Shown: positions 1 through 7,456 of the stretch, one piece after another
How positions within the stretch are numbered: the first letter of the stretch is position 1
Layout: every line of letters starts with the position of its first letter
Source of the DNA: Candidatus Desulfovibrio gallistercoris
GTDB taxonomy: Bacteria; Desulfobacterota; Desulfovibrionia; Desulfovibrionales; Desulfovibrionaceae
Assembly: GCA_019118745.1 (NCBI GenBank)
Contig: DWYJ01000002.1
Location: 31,307-95,306 of the forward strand
Direction: 5' to 3'
Length of the DNA stretch: 64,000 nucleotides
Notes under the pieces: generated by a model
Database searches by the model: none
Seen by the model: the letters and a program-made list of their open reading frames with translations, nothing else
Told to the model about the DNA's origin: nothing
Translations under genes and position numbers: made by a program

Positions 1-75
1 CGAGGCTGTCCAAAAATCATACGCCGTCCAGTTTTTGCACAGGCCGGCCGGGGCGGCCGGGTCAGCGGCTCTTGA

Positions 76-104
76 TTGTCTTCTGTGCCGTAATGGGGTA
101 GAGT
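76..104 (+). promoter_or_regulatory. Possible sigma-70 promoter for the S1-domain gene
   Basis: A TTGTCT hexamer at 76-81 is followed after 17 bases by TAGAGT at 99-104, about 43 bases before the S1-domain start codon. The match to the sigma-70 consensus is only moderate. It is the best candidate in the short upstream region, which also holds a GC-rich inverted stretch near 42-60. Confidence 0.3.
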
Positions 105-146
105 GCTCCCCTCATGTCTGAGACCACACCTTTTAAGGAGTAATAC

Positions 147-1616
147 ATGACCGAGGAATTGCAGACCCAGCAGGGCCATGATGACGCCCAGGAAGATTTC
201 GCCACCCTTTTCGCCGCGCAGGAGGCCGCCGCGCCGCGCCTGCAGACAGGCCAGAAGGTGACGGGAAAGATCATTGAGATCAATGGTGATTCCGTCTTCG
301 TCGATGTGGGCATCAAGGTGGACGGCGTCATGGATCGCAAGGACATTCTCGATGCCGAAGGCAAGGAAATGGCAGCCCCCGGCGACAGCATCGAGGTATG
401 GGTCGTGGGCGTCAATCCCCACGAGATCCGCCTGTCCCGCTCCATGAGCGGCAGCGGCATGGCTGCCCTGGAAGAAGCCTGCCAGTCCGGCGTCCCGGTG
501 GACGGCCGCGTCGTGGCTTCCTGCAAGGGCGGCTATACCGTGGAAGTGCTCGGCAAGACCGCCTTCTGCCCCGGCAGCCAGATGGATGCCGCCGCCACGG
601 GCGACGCCGAGTCCGTCGTGGGCCGCACCATGCAGTTCGTGGTGCTGCGCGTGGAGAACCGCGGCCGCAACATCGTGGTTTCCCGTCGGGCCCTGCTGGA
701 ACGCGAGCGGCAGGACAATCTGGAAAAGCTGCTGGCCAGCATCAAGGTGGGCGACACCGTCGAGGGCCGCATCACGCGCCTTGCCCCCTTCGGCGCCTTC
801 ATGGAACTCGCCCCGGCTGTGGAAGGCATGATCCATCTGTCCGAACTGTCGTGGTCGCGCGTGGGCGCTGCCGACGAGGCCGTCTCGCCCGGCGATATGG
901 TGCGCGCCAAGCTGCTTTCCGTGAGCACGGACGACAAGGGACGCACCCGCATCTCCCTTTCCCGCAAGCAGGCCGAAGGCGATCCCTGGGCGCAGGTGAC
1001 CGACCGTCTGGCTGTGGGCAGCATCGTGGAAGGCAAGGTGACCCGCCTTGCGCCCTTCGGCGCCTTTGTGGAACTGCTGCCCGGCGTGGAAGGCCTCGTG
1101 CACCTGTCCGAAATGTCCTGGACCAAGCGCGTCAACAAGGCTGAAGACGTGGTGGCCGCCGGGGATACCGTGTCCGTGAAGATCAAGGAGATCAATCCCG
1201 AGACCCGCCGCATCTCCCTGAGCATGCGTGACGCCGAAGGCGATCCGTGGCAGGAGGCCGCCAGTCGCTTTGCCGTGGGCACGGTGGTGGAAGGCACGGT
1301 GGAGAGCCAGAGCAAGTTCGGCGTCTTCGTGACCCTGGCTCCGGGCATCACGGGCCTGCTCCCGGCCGGCGTCATCAAGAGCGCCAAGAAGAGCGAATTC
1401 ACCAGCCTCGACAAGGGCGACAGCGTCAAGCTGGTCGTTCAAAATCTGGACACCGCCGCCCGCCGCATCAGCCTTGCGCCCGAAGGGGTGGAAGTGGCGG
1501 AAAAGACCCGCGATACGGACTGGAAGCAGCATGCCAGCGCGGGTTCCACCGGTCAGGGAGCCGGAATGGGGATCATGGCACAGGCTTTGCAGAAGGCTCT
1601 GCAAAAGAAAGCCTAA
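147..1616 (+). CDS. S1 RNA-binding domain protein (30S ribosomal protein S1 family, four domains)
   Basis: A 489-residue protein made of four consecutive S1 (OB-fold) RNA-binding domains: about residues 36-102, 115-182, 200-272 and 287-358, followed by a further S1-like segment near 373-440. The repeated signature G-x-V-x-x-L-x-P-F-G-A-F plus G-L/M-I/V-H-L-S-E is easy to see in the central domains. Such proteins bind mRNA on the 30S subunit or act as S1-related RNA-binding factors. Classical S1 has six domains and about 557 residues, so this is a shorter form and may be an accessory S1 paralogue. The acidic N-terminus resembles that of S1 proteins. The start is set by AAGGAG about 6 bases upstream. 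The degP-like gene follows 12 bases downstream and may be cotranscribed. Confidence 0.85.
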   Translation: MTEELQTQQGHDDAQEDFATLFAAQEAAAPRLQTGQKVTGKIIEINGDSVFVDVGIKVDGVMDRKDILDAEGKEMAAPGDSIEVWVVGVNPHEIRLSRSMSGSGMAALEEACQSGVPVDGRVVASCKGGYTVEVLGKTAFCPGSQMDAAATGDAESVVGRTMQFVVLRVENRGRNIVVSRRALLERERQDNLEKLLASIKVGDTVEGRITRLAPFGAFMELAPAVEGMIHLSELSWSRVGAADEAVSPGDMVRAKLLSVSTDDKGRTRISLSRKQAEGDPWAQVTDRLAVGSIVEGKVTRLAPFGAFVELLPGVEGLVHLSEMSWTKRVNKAEDVVAAGDTVSVKIKEINPETRRISLSMRDAEGDPWQEAASRFAVGTVVEGTVESQSKFGVFVTLAPGITGLLPAGVIKSAKKSEFTSLDKGDSVKLVVQNLDTAARRISLAPEGVEVAEKTRDTDWKQHASAGSTGQGAGMGIMAQALQKALQKKA

Positions 1617-1628
1617 GGAGCTTCCCCT

Positions 1629-3062
1629 ATGAGAATGAGAAAAACCTTTGCTCTGGCGCTCGCCACGCTGTTCATGATGGGCAGTCTGGCGCAGGCAGCC
1701 ACGCTTCCCGATTTTTCCACCCTGGCCGCCAAGTGCGGCCCGGCGGTGGTCAATATCGGTACCGAACGCACCGCACAGGCGGGCGGGCCCGAAGAGTTCT
1801 TCGGCGAGATGTTCCGCAACATGCCCCCCGGCTTCGGTCAGTTCTTCGATCAGTTCGGCATGGGCCCGCGCGGCGGGCAGCGTGCCCCGCAAAAAAAGCA
1901 GAAGTCCCTCGGTTCGGGCTTCATCATCTCGGCTGACGGCTACATCGTCACCAACAACCATGTGGTGGCCGACGCCGATGTGATCCACGTGACCCTTGAC
2001 GAGAGCAACGGCAAGTCCACCCCGCTGGTGGCCAAGCTCATCGGCGCCGACGAGGAGACCGACCTGGCCCTGCTCAAGGTGGAAGCCAAGAAGGAACTGC
2101 CCTTCCTCAAGTTCGGCAATTCCGACGCGCTCAAGGTGGGCGAGTGGCTCATGGCCATCGGCAACCCCTTCGGCCTTGACCACACGGTGACCTCCGGCAT
2201 CCTGTCCGCCAAGGGCCGCAACATCCGCTCCGGGCCGTTCGACAACTTCCTGCAGACGGACTGTTCCATCAATCCCGGCAACTCCGGGGGCCCGCTGCTG
2301 AACATGGACGGCGACGTGGTCGGCATCAATACCGCCATCATCGCCAGCGGGCAGGGGATCGGCTTTGCCATCCCCAGCAACATGGCCTCCAACATCATCG
2401 AGCAGATCAAGAGCGGCAAGAAGGTCAGCCGCGGCTGGATCGGCGTGACCATCCAGGATGTGGATGAAGCCATGGCCAAGGCCATCGGCATGGAAACGCC
2501 CCGCGGGGCGCTGGTGGCCAGCACCCTGGAAGGCGAGCCCGCCGCCAAGGCTGGCATCGAAGATGGCGACGTCATCGTCAGCGTGGACGGCGAGAGCATC
2601 GCCGACTCTTCGGCCCTGCTGCGCGCCATCGCGGCCAAGAAGCCCGGCAGCGTCGTCAAGCTGGGCGTCTGGCGCGGCGGCAAGGAACAGATGATGGACG
2701 TCACCCTCGGTGAACGCCAGAGCGCCCAGAGCGCCGCCGCCCCCGGCAAGGACGGCAAGAAGCAGGACGAAGGCCTGCTGGGCCTCACGGTGCGCGCGCT
2801 CAAGGCGGAAGAACGTCAGGAGCTGGACCTGTCCGACAAGGAAGGCATCCTTGTGCTGGAGGTCAACCCGGACAAGGCCGCTGCCGAAGCCGACATCCGT
2901 CCCGGCGACATCATCCTGCGGGCTGACCGCAAGCCGGTGAACTCGCCGGAAGCGCTCTCCAAGATCGTCAAGGAAGTGGGCGTGCAGCGCGGCGCCATCA
3001 TGCTGCAGGTCATGCGGCGCGGTGATACGCTCTTCAAGGCGCTCACCATCGAAAAGAAGTAA
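1629..3062 (+). CDS. degP: Periplasmic serine endoprotease, DegP/HtrA (Do) family
   Basis: A 477-residue HtrA protease that degrades or refolds damaged envelope proteins in the periplasm. A signal peptide (MRMRKTF followed by a hydrophobic stretch ending AQA, about residue 23) precedes a trypsin-like domain. The catalytic triad is visible as His111 (TNNHVV), Asp145 (TDLALLK) and Ser219 (NPGNSGGP). Two PDZ domains follow, at roughly 270-360 and 385-470. Length and layout match DegP/DegQ. The start has AAGGAG about 10 bases upstream; an in-frame ATG two codons later is an alternative. A strong terminator lies about 30 bases after the stop. DegP and DegQ cannot be told apart from sequence alone. 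Confidence 0.95.
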   Translation: MRMRKTFALALATLFMMGSLAQAATLPDFSTLAAKCGPAVVNIGTERTAQAGGPEEFFGEMFRNMPPGFGQFFDQFGMGPRGGQRAPQKKQKSLGSGFIISADGYIVTNNHVVADADVIHVTLDESNGKSTPLVAKLIGADEETDLALLKVEAKKELPFLKFGNSDALKVGEWLMAIGNPFGLDHTVTSGILSAKGRNIRSGPFDNFLQTDCSINPGNSGGPLLNMDGDVVGINTAIIASGQGIGFAIPSNMASNIIEQIKSGKKVSRGWIGVTIQDVDEAMAKAIGMETPRGALVASTLEGEPAAKAGIEDGDVIVSVDGESIADSSALLRAIAAKKPGSVVKLGVWRGGKEQMMDVTLGERQSAQSAAAPGKDGKKQDEGLLGLTVRALKAEERQELDLSDKEGILVLEVNPDKAAAEADIRPGDIILRADRKPVNSPEALSKIVKEVGVQRGAIMLQVMRRGDTLFKALTIEKK

Positions 3063-3091
3063 CACGCTATCTGCTACCGCCTGGTAACAAC

Positions 3092-3121
3092 AAAAAAAGG
3101 AGGCATACGCCTCCTTTTTTT
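3092..3121 (+). terminator. Rho-independent terminator after degP
   Basis: AAAAAAAGGAGGC, a 4-base loop, then GCCTCCTTTTTTT. The perfect stem has A and T tails, so it can work in both directions. Confidence 0.9.
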
Positions 3122-3225
3122 GTTGCCGTCAAACGGGGCTTGTAACATGCCGCAAAGCCCTGTATCTGAAAGACAGGAGCGTTTTGCTCGTGAAACGACA
3201 AAACGCGCGGCGGCACACAGGATCG

Positions 3226-3320
3226 CCCGGCCAAAATGGAGCGGGAAAAACGCGTTTTTCCGCAAATCGACAGGCCCGCATGCTTTGGAACGCGAAGCGT
3301 TTCAAGGAAGATGCTCAAGG
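3226..3320 (-). repeat. Degenerate F2-family intergenic repeat
   Basis: Inverted, partial copy of repeat family F2. It contains the shared segments CGGGAAAAACGCGTTTTTCCGC, the CAGGCCCGCATG-like core, GCGAAGCGTTTCAA and a GATGCTC end. The full-length relative is at 15395-15542. Confidence 0.6.
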
Positions 3321-3366
3321 CCCATCCCTTGTCCAGACCGGACACGACACCCCAAGGAGAGACTGC

Positions 3367-3660
3367 ATGGCTACCACACCCTCCGGCAGGCAGATGTACC
3401 CCTCGTTCGACGCGGCCCATGAGGCCTTTGTCCAGGAATACCTTGCCCTTTACCACAACTTCCCAAAATACATGGAAGATCTTGTCCTCGGCTTTGGTTG
3501 GGGAGAAGGCGGGAACGGGCAGCGCTGGTTCATCATTTCCGCCGATCCCAAGGATCTGCAGCACCTTACCTATCCTGAGCTCATGAACTGGGATCATGAA
3601 GGGTTCAACGACCTCCCAGAGCTCATCCAGCACGCCCGCCTTGATTCCATCGTGGAGTAG
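3367..3660 (+). CDS. Small protein of unknown function (97 aa)
   Basis: A 97-residue soluble acidic protein that I do not recognise. It is rich in aromatic residues (Tyr, Phe, Trp) and has no membrane segment or obvious motif. The start is chosen at the ATG preceded by AAGGAG (3354-3359, spacing 7). A longer open frame extends upstream but runs into the F2 repeat and is unlikely to be translated. It lies alone between the degP terminator and a repeat-rich gap. The good ribosome binding site and normal composition suggest a real gene; no function can be assigned. Confidence 0.65.
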   Translation: MATTPSGRQMYPSFDAAHEAFVQEYLALYHNFPKYMEDLVLGFGWGEGGNGQRWFIISADPKDLQHLTYPELMNWDHEGFNDLPELIQHARLDSIVE

Positions 3661-3759
3661 GCCGCGCCGCCCGGCATCACGGCAAAAGGGCAGTCCCTTT
3701 TTCGCGGACCGGGGCACCTCCTCTCCGTGTGTCCGGTTCTTCCTCCGCTTTCGCTGCCC

Positions 3760-3808
3760 AGAGCATTTTCAGGTTGAAACACTTTGCGTTTCAACCTGAA
3801 AATGCTCT
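3760..3808. repeat. Perfect 21-bp inverted repeat made of F2 element ends
   Basis: AGAGCATTTTCAGGTTGAAAC at 3760-3780 pairs perfectly with 3788-3808 around a 7-base loop (ACTTTGC). Both arms are the terminal sequence of repeat family F2, so this looks like an element reduced to its two ends. It has no T-tail, so it is not a classical terminator. Confidence 0.85.
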
Positions 3809-3810
3809 AA

Positions 3811-4049
3811 AAACGCGCTGGGGAAGGAATGGGGGACTTGGGAGGGAAGGGGACCTCCTCTCCGCCGGCGACGACCAAAAGGCGGCCATAGGCCGTGCCC
3901 GTTGGGCGACGCAGAAGCCTTACGGGCATCGACAGCAGAGCGCGACCGAAAGGCGGCCGGAGGCCGTGCCCGTTAGGCGACGCAGGAGCCTTACGGGCAT
4001 CGACAGCAGAGCGAGGGGCCCCTTCCCCCCACAAGCAGCGAATAGTGTT
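3811..4049 (-). repeat. F1-family repeat, inverted, with tandemly duplicated hairpin module
   Basis: Matches the 31067-31410 copy on the opposite strand: CGCTGGGGAAGG at one end and AAGCAGCGAATAGTGTT at the other. The internal module (GCCCGTTAGGC, GACGCAGGA, GCCTTACGGGC, then ATCGACAGCAGAGCG) is present twice in tandem, about 65-70 bp apart. Each module can fold into an 11-bp stem with one mismatch. Confidence 0.8.
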
Positions 4050-4232
4050 CCGCCCCCCCCCTGCGCCGCAAACCATGCCTGCCCTGAGCTGGGGGAGGGG
4101 GGAACAATCTTTCAGGGAGCCATTGCCGCAGGCGCGGCAAAGCCGCCTGTCCGTCGGCCTCCGCCCGCTGACGGCGGTTGCGTCCGGCAAGAGGGCAGGC
4201 TATACTGACAGATGACGCGAAAGGAGGAATCT

Positions 4233-5879
4233 ATGTCCCTGCATCCCCACGCCGGGCAACTGCCCACGCCTGACATGCTGACTGACGTGCCGTCGCTGGT
4301 CAGCGCCTATTACACCGATTTCCCCAGTCCGGCCGAGGCGTCCCAGCGAGTCAGCTTCGGGACATCGGGGCACAGGGGCTCTTCCCTTGATCTGAGCTTC
4401 AACGAAGAGCACATCTACGCCATTACCCAGGCCGTCTGCGACTACCGCGCCAGCCACGGCATCAAGGGGCCGCTCTTTCTCGGCGGGGACAGCCATGCCC
4501 TTTCCCAGCCGGCCTTTCGGTCGGCCCTGGAAGTGCTGGTGGCCAACGACGTCCATGTCTTCATCGCTCCGGACGGGGAGTATACCGCCACGCCGGTCAT
4601 CTCCCACGCCATCCTGAGCTGGAACGCCGGCAACGCGGGCAGCTCCCAGGCGGACGGCATCATCATCACCCCGTCGCACAATCCCCCGCGGGACGGCGGC
4701 TTCAAGTACAATCCGCCGCATGGCGGCCCGGCGGAGACCGCGGTCACCCGCTGGATAGAACGCCGGGCCAACGAACATCTGGAAGCCAGCAACCGCGCCG
4801 TGCAGATCATGCACTACCGGGCGGCCCGGCATTCCTCGCTCGTCAAGGTCTACGACTTCACGGCCCGCTATGTGGACGACCTGGCCGAAGTGCTGGACAT
4901 GCCGGCCATCGCCGCTTCAGGGCTCTCCCTTGGCGTGGACCCGCTGGGCGGCGCAAGCCTGCCCCTGTGGGAACCCATTGCCCAGAAATACGGCCTTGCG
5001 TTGAGCGTGGTCAATCAGGAGGTGGACCCGTCCTTCCGCTTCGTGCCCTGCGACAAGGACGGCAAGATCCGCATGGATTGTTCGTCCCCCTATGCCATGA
5101 GCCGCCTGCTGTCGCTGCGTGACCGTTTCGATCTGGCCTTTGCCTGCGACCCGGACGCGGATCGCCACGGCATCGTGACGCGTGACGAGCTCATGAACCC
5201 CAATCATTTTCTGGCGGCGGCATGCTGGTACCTCTTTCGGACACGCACGCAGTGGAGCAAAGGCAGCGGCATAGGCAAGACGCTGGTGACCAGCGCCATG
5301 CTGGACAGGGTAGGGGAGGAGCTCCAGCGTCCGGTAGTGGAAGTCCCCGTGGGCTTCAAGTGGTTTGCCCCCTATCTGCATAGCGGACGCTGCGCCCTGG
5401 GCTGCGAGGAAAGCGCCGGCGCTTCCTTCCTGACCCGCGACGGGCGGCCGTGGAGCACGGACAAGGACGGCCCGCTGCTCTGCCTGCTGGCGGCGGAAAT
5501 GATGGCCAGAGAAGGCAAATCCCCCTCCGCCGTCTACGCCGGTCTGACAGAACGGCACGGGGCTCCCTGCTATCAGCGGCTCGATGCCCCGGCGGACGCC
5601 AAGGTGCGCAGCCTGCTCAAGGGCCTGACCGTGGAACAGATCGATATGCAGGAACTGGCGGGCGAACGTGTGGAAAGCGTCATCACCCATGCCCCCGGCA
5701 ACGATGCGCCCATCGGCGGCATCAAGGTCATGGCCCGCAGCGGCTGGTTCGCCGTGCGTCCGTCAGGTACGGAACCCATTTGCAAAGTCTATACGGAAAG
5801 CTTTGCCGGAGAGGAACATCTGCGCCGCCTGCAAAAGGACGCCATCGACCTGCTGAACAGGTTGCTCCAGCAGGCCTGA
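4233..5879 (+). CDS. pgm: Phosphoglucomutase (alpha-D-glucose phosphate-specific)
   Basis: A 548-residue alpha-D-phosphohexomutase that interconverts glucose 1-phosphate and glucose 6-phosphate in the cytosol, feeding glycogen and cell-surface sugar synthesis. All four signature sites are present: the N-terminal FGTSGHRG, the phosphoserine loop TPSHNPP, the Mg-binding loop DPDADRH, and the sugar and phosphate loops GCEESAGAS and RPSGTEP near the C-terminus. Length fits the bacterial Pgm family. The start is taken at the ATG preceded by AAGGAGG (4221-4227, spacing 5) rather than the in-frame ATG seven codons upstream. It appears monocistronic. Its stop borders the AT-rich edge of the Dnd island. 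Confidence 0.95.
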   Translation: MSLHPHAGQLPTPDMLTDVPSLVSAYYTDFPSPAEASQRVSFGTSGHRGSSLDLSFNEEHIYAITQAVCDYRASHGIKGPLFLGGDSHALSQPAFRSALEVLVANDVHVFIAPDGEYTATPVISHAILSWNAGNAGSSQADGIIITPSHNPPRDGGFKYNPPHGGPAETAVTRWIERRANEHLEASNRAVQIMHYRAARHSSLVKVYDFTARYVDDLAEVLDMPAIAASGLSLGVDPLGGASLPLWEPIAQKYGLALSVVNQEVDPSFRFVPCDKDGKIRMDCSSPYAMSRLLSLRDRFDLAFACDPDADRHGIVTRDELMNPNHFLAAACWYLFRTRTQWSKGSGIGKTLVTSAMLDRVGEELQRPVVEVPVGFKWFAPYLHSGRCALGCEESAGASFLTRDGRPWSTDKDGPLLCLLAAEMMAREGKSPSAVYAGLTERHGAPCYQRLDAPADAKVRSLLKGLTVEQIDMQELAGERVESVITHAPGNDAPIGGIKVMARSGWFAVRPSGTEPICKVYTESFAGEEHLRRLQKDAIDLLNRLLQQA

Positions 5880-6135
5880 CCGGCACGGGGAAGATCTTCC
5901 TCCGAACAGTAGGCAGTGAAGAGCATTAGCTGGACAGCCTTTTATATCTCTTTCAACATTCTATTACATAGGAACCTAACAAAAAATTCATTATCAAGTC
6001 TGCCAATTGATTTGCGTCGAAACCTGACAAACAAGTGACACTGACGGCAACAAGTAAATATCCTGTGGAAATCCCCGTCAGACGGTAGCAAGAAGGGGCA
6101 GGCAGTTTTACCAGCCCCGTAAAGTGAAGGATTTT
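5880..6135. other. Left boundary of the low-GC island
   Basis: Base composition falls sharply after pgm. The region has no gene. It contains TGACGG and CCGTCA inverted segments (about 6040-6090), a GGGGC/GCCCC pair just before dndC, and possible -35-like TTGATT elements. I cannot name a confident promoter. An AGAGCATTAG motif near 5920 resembles an F2 end, but there is no full copy. Confidence 0.5.
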
Positions 6136-7260
6136 ATGGAGACTTGTTCCTTAGAGGCCAGTGTTGCATACGAAGAGTTGGTTGAAAATGTAGTCAGGGC
6201 CTATCGGGACGATTCCCAAAACTATCCTTGGATAGTAGGTTTTTCTGGTGGCAAAGACAGCACACTTGTAGCTCATCTTGTCTTTGACGCCGTCATGCAG
6301 GTGGCCCCTCGCAGACGAACTAGACAAATCTATTTTGTTTCTAATGACACGTTGGTGGAAAGTCCGTTTGTAATCCGCCAGGTGCATGAGCAGTTCGACA
6401 TGGTACAATCTGCTGCGGACTGTTTTTCCCTACCGATGACCACCGTGATCACTCGTCCCAAGCTGGAACACACCTTCTGGGTGCTGCTCATCGGTAAAGG
6501 TTACCCCAGCCCTAACCAAAAGATGCGTTGGTGCACGGACAGACTGAAAATAAAACCCACGTCCCAGTTTATTTTGGATAATGTTTCCCGCTACGGCTCA
6601 GCCATTATCGTACTGGGGGTCCGTAAAGATGAAAGTTCTAGCCGCCGTCAGAGTATCGAACGGCACAAAAATTTGGAAAACTCTTATCTAACGCTGCACG
6701 GCACCTTGCGCGGAGCCTTTATTTATCGTCCCATCGTAGAGCTGACTACTAACGATGTCTGGTATTTGCTAGGACATTACGATCCCCCGTGGGGCGGTAC
6801 GCACGAAAAACTGATCCAGATGTACCGCGATGCTGAAGGAGGAGAATGTCCCATGATATTGAGTCAAGAGGAGGCACCGGGCTGTGGCACCAGCTCCAGC
6901 CGTTTCGGTTGCTGGGCCTGTACTGTGGTTAACAAAGACAAAAGTCTACAAGGCTTCGTGAACTCCGGACAAAAAAAATACCAACTGCTCATCGATTTTC
7001 GGGACTGGCTCCAAGTCATCCGCAACGACCCTGCTTATCGGCAAGCGAGACGGCGTAACGGCCAGCTGACTTTTCTGGCATCGGGTAGAATCATGGGGGG
7101 GCCATTCACCCTCAAAGCACGCCAGGAAATTCTTCAGCGTCTGTTGGATGTTCAGAAGCAATACGGTGAGCCCCTAATTTCCGAAGAAGAAATTCGTCTG
7201 ATTAGAGAACTGTGGTCCACTGAAATAGCAAAAAAATTTTCTCGAGGTTGTAATGAATGA
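6136..7260 (+). CDS. dndC: DNA sulfur modification protein DndC (PAPS reductase-like PP-loop ATPase)
   Basis: A 374-residue member of the PAPS reductase/ATP pyrophosphatase superfamily. DndC activates and transfers sulfur in DNA phosphorothioation, replacing a non-bridging backbone oxygen by sulfur. The PP-loop SGGKDS is at residues 37-42. Cys133 (RWCTDRLKIKP), Cys250 and the CxxC pair Cys259/Cys262 (RFGCWACT) are the expected Fe-S ligands. Known DndC proteins are often nearer 490-540 residues, so this is a short version. The start is the ATG with GAAGGA five bases upstream; a GTG four codons earlier is the alternative. The end overlaps the next small gene by 8 bases. GC content and codon use differ strongly from the flanking genes, suggesting horizontal acquisition. 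Confidence 0.88.
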   Translation: METCSLEASVAYEELVENVVRAYRDDSQNYPWIVGFSGGKDSTLVAHLVFDAVMQVAPRRRTRQIYFVSNDTLVESPFVIRQVHEQFDMVQSAADCFSLPMTTVITRPKLEHTFWVLLIGKGYPSPNQKMRWCTDRLKIKPTSQFILDNVSRYGSAIIVLGVRKDESSSRRQSIERHKNLENSYLTLHGTLRGAFIYRPIVELTTNDVWYLLGHYDPPWGGTHEKLIQMYRDAEGGECPMILSQEEAPGCGTSSSRFGCWACTVVNKDKSLQGFVNSGQKKYQLLIDFRDWLQVIRNDPAYRQARRRNGQLTFLASGRIMGGPFTLKARQEILQRLLDVQKQYGEPLISEEEIRLIRELWSTEIAKKFSRGCNE

Positions 7261-7456
7261 AAAAGCAGTAATGGATTTACCTCTTTGGAGCGACCCCGAT
7301 ACTAACAAGCTGTTTGAAAAAATGTGTTCCGATGCAGGTATCCCATCATCACAAATCAAAGAACTGATTTCTTTGTTACGGGAATATCAACACATGGATA
7401 GGGCTCGCGGCATTTATGACGATATGGACATTTGTCTAAGCCAGGGGGGAAGGTGA
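7253..7456 (+). CDS. Small Dnd-operon protein (67 aa), unknown function
   Basis: A 67-residue charged, helical-looking protein translated from within the end of dndC (8-base overlap). Its TGA overlaps the dndD ATG (TGATG at 7454-7458). A GAGG stands about 5 bases before its ATG. It has no recognised domain, no membrane segment and no DNA-binding motif that I can name. The tight translational coupling on both sides argues that it is a genuine component of the modification complex or a regulator of DndC/DndD. Short genes at this position may occur in other dnd loci, but I cannot confirm a family here. Confidence 0.7.
   Translation: MNEKAVMDLPLWSDPDTNKLFEKMCSDAGIPSSQIKELISLLREYQHMDRARGIYDDMDICLSQGGR

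Larger units (their letters stand above)
3661..4232. other. Gene-free, repeat-filled gap before pgm
   Basis: No convincing gene. The gap holds a perfect F2-type palindrome (3760-3808) and an inverted F1 copy with a duplicated internal module (about 3811-4049). A GC-rich stretch leads to the pgm ribosome binding site. Open frames here run through the repeats and are not credible. Confidence 0.75.

Noticed and set aside
3870..4015. Possible CRISPR array or tandem repeat locus
   Set aside because: Only two copies of a ~65-bp structured module, part of an interspersed F1 element. There are no regular spacers and no cas genes.
6136..7260. DndC-like gene as a sulfate-assimilation PAPS reductase (cysH)
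   Set aside because: The Cys pattern RFGCWACT, the following DndD and DndE genes and the length fit DndC better.
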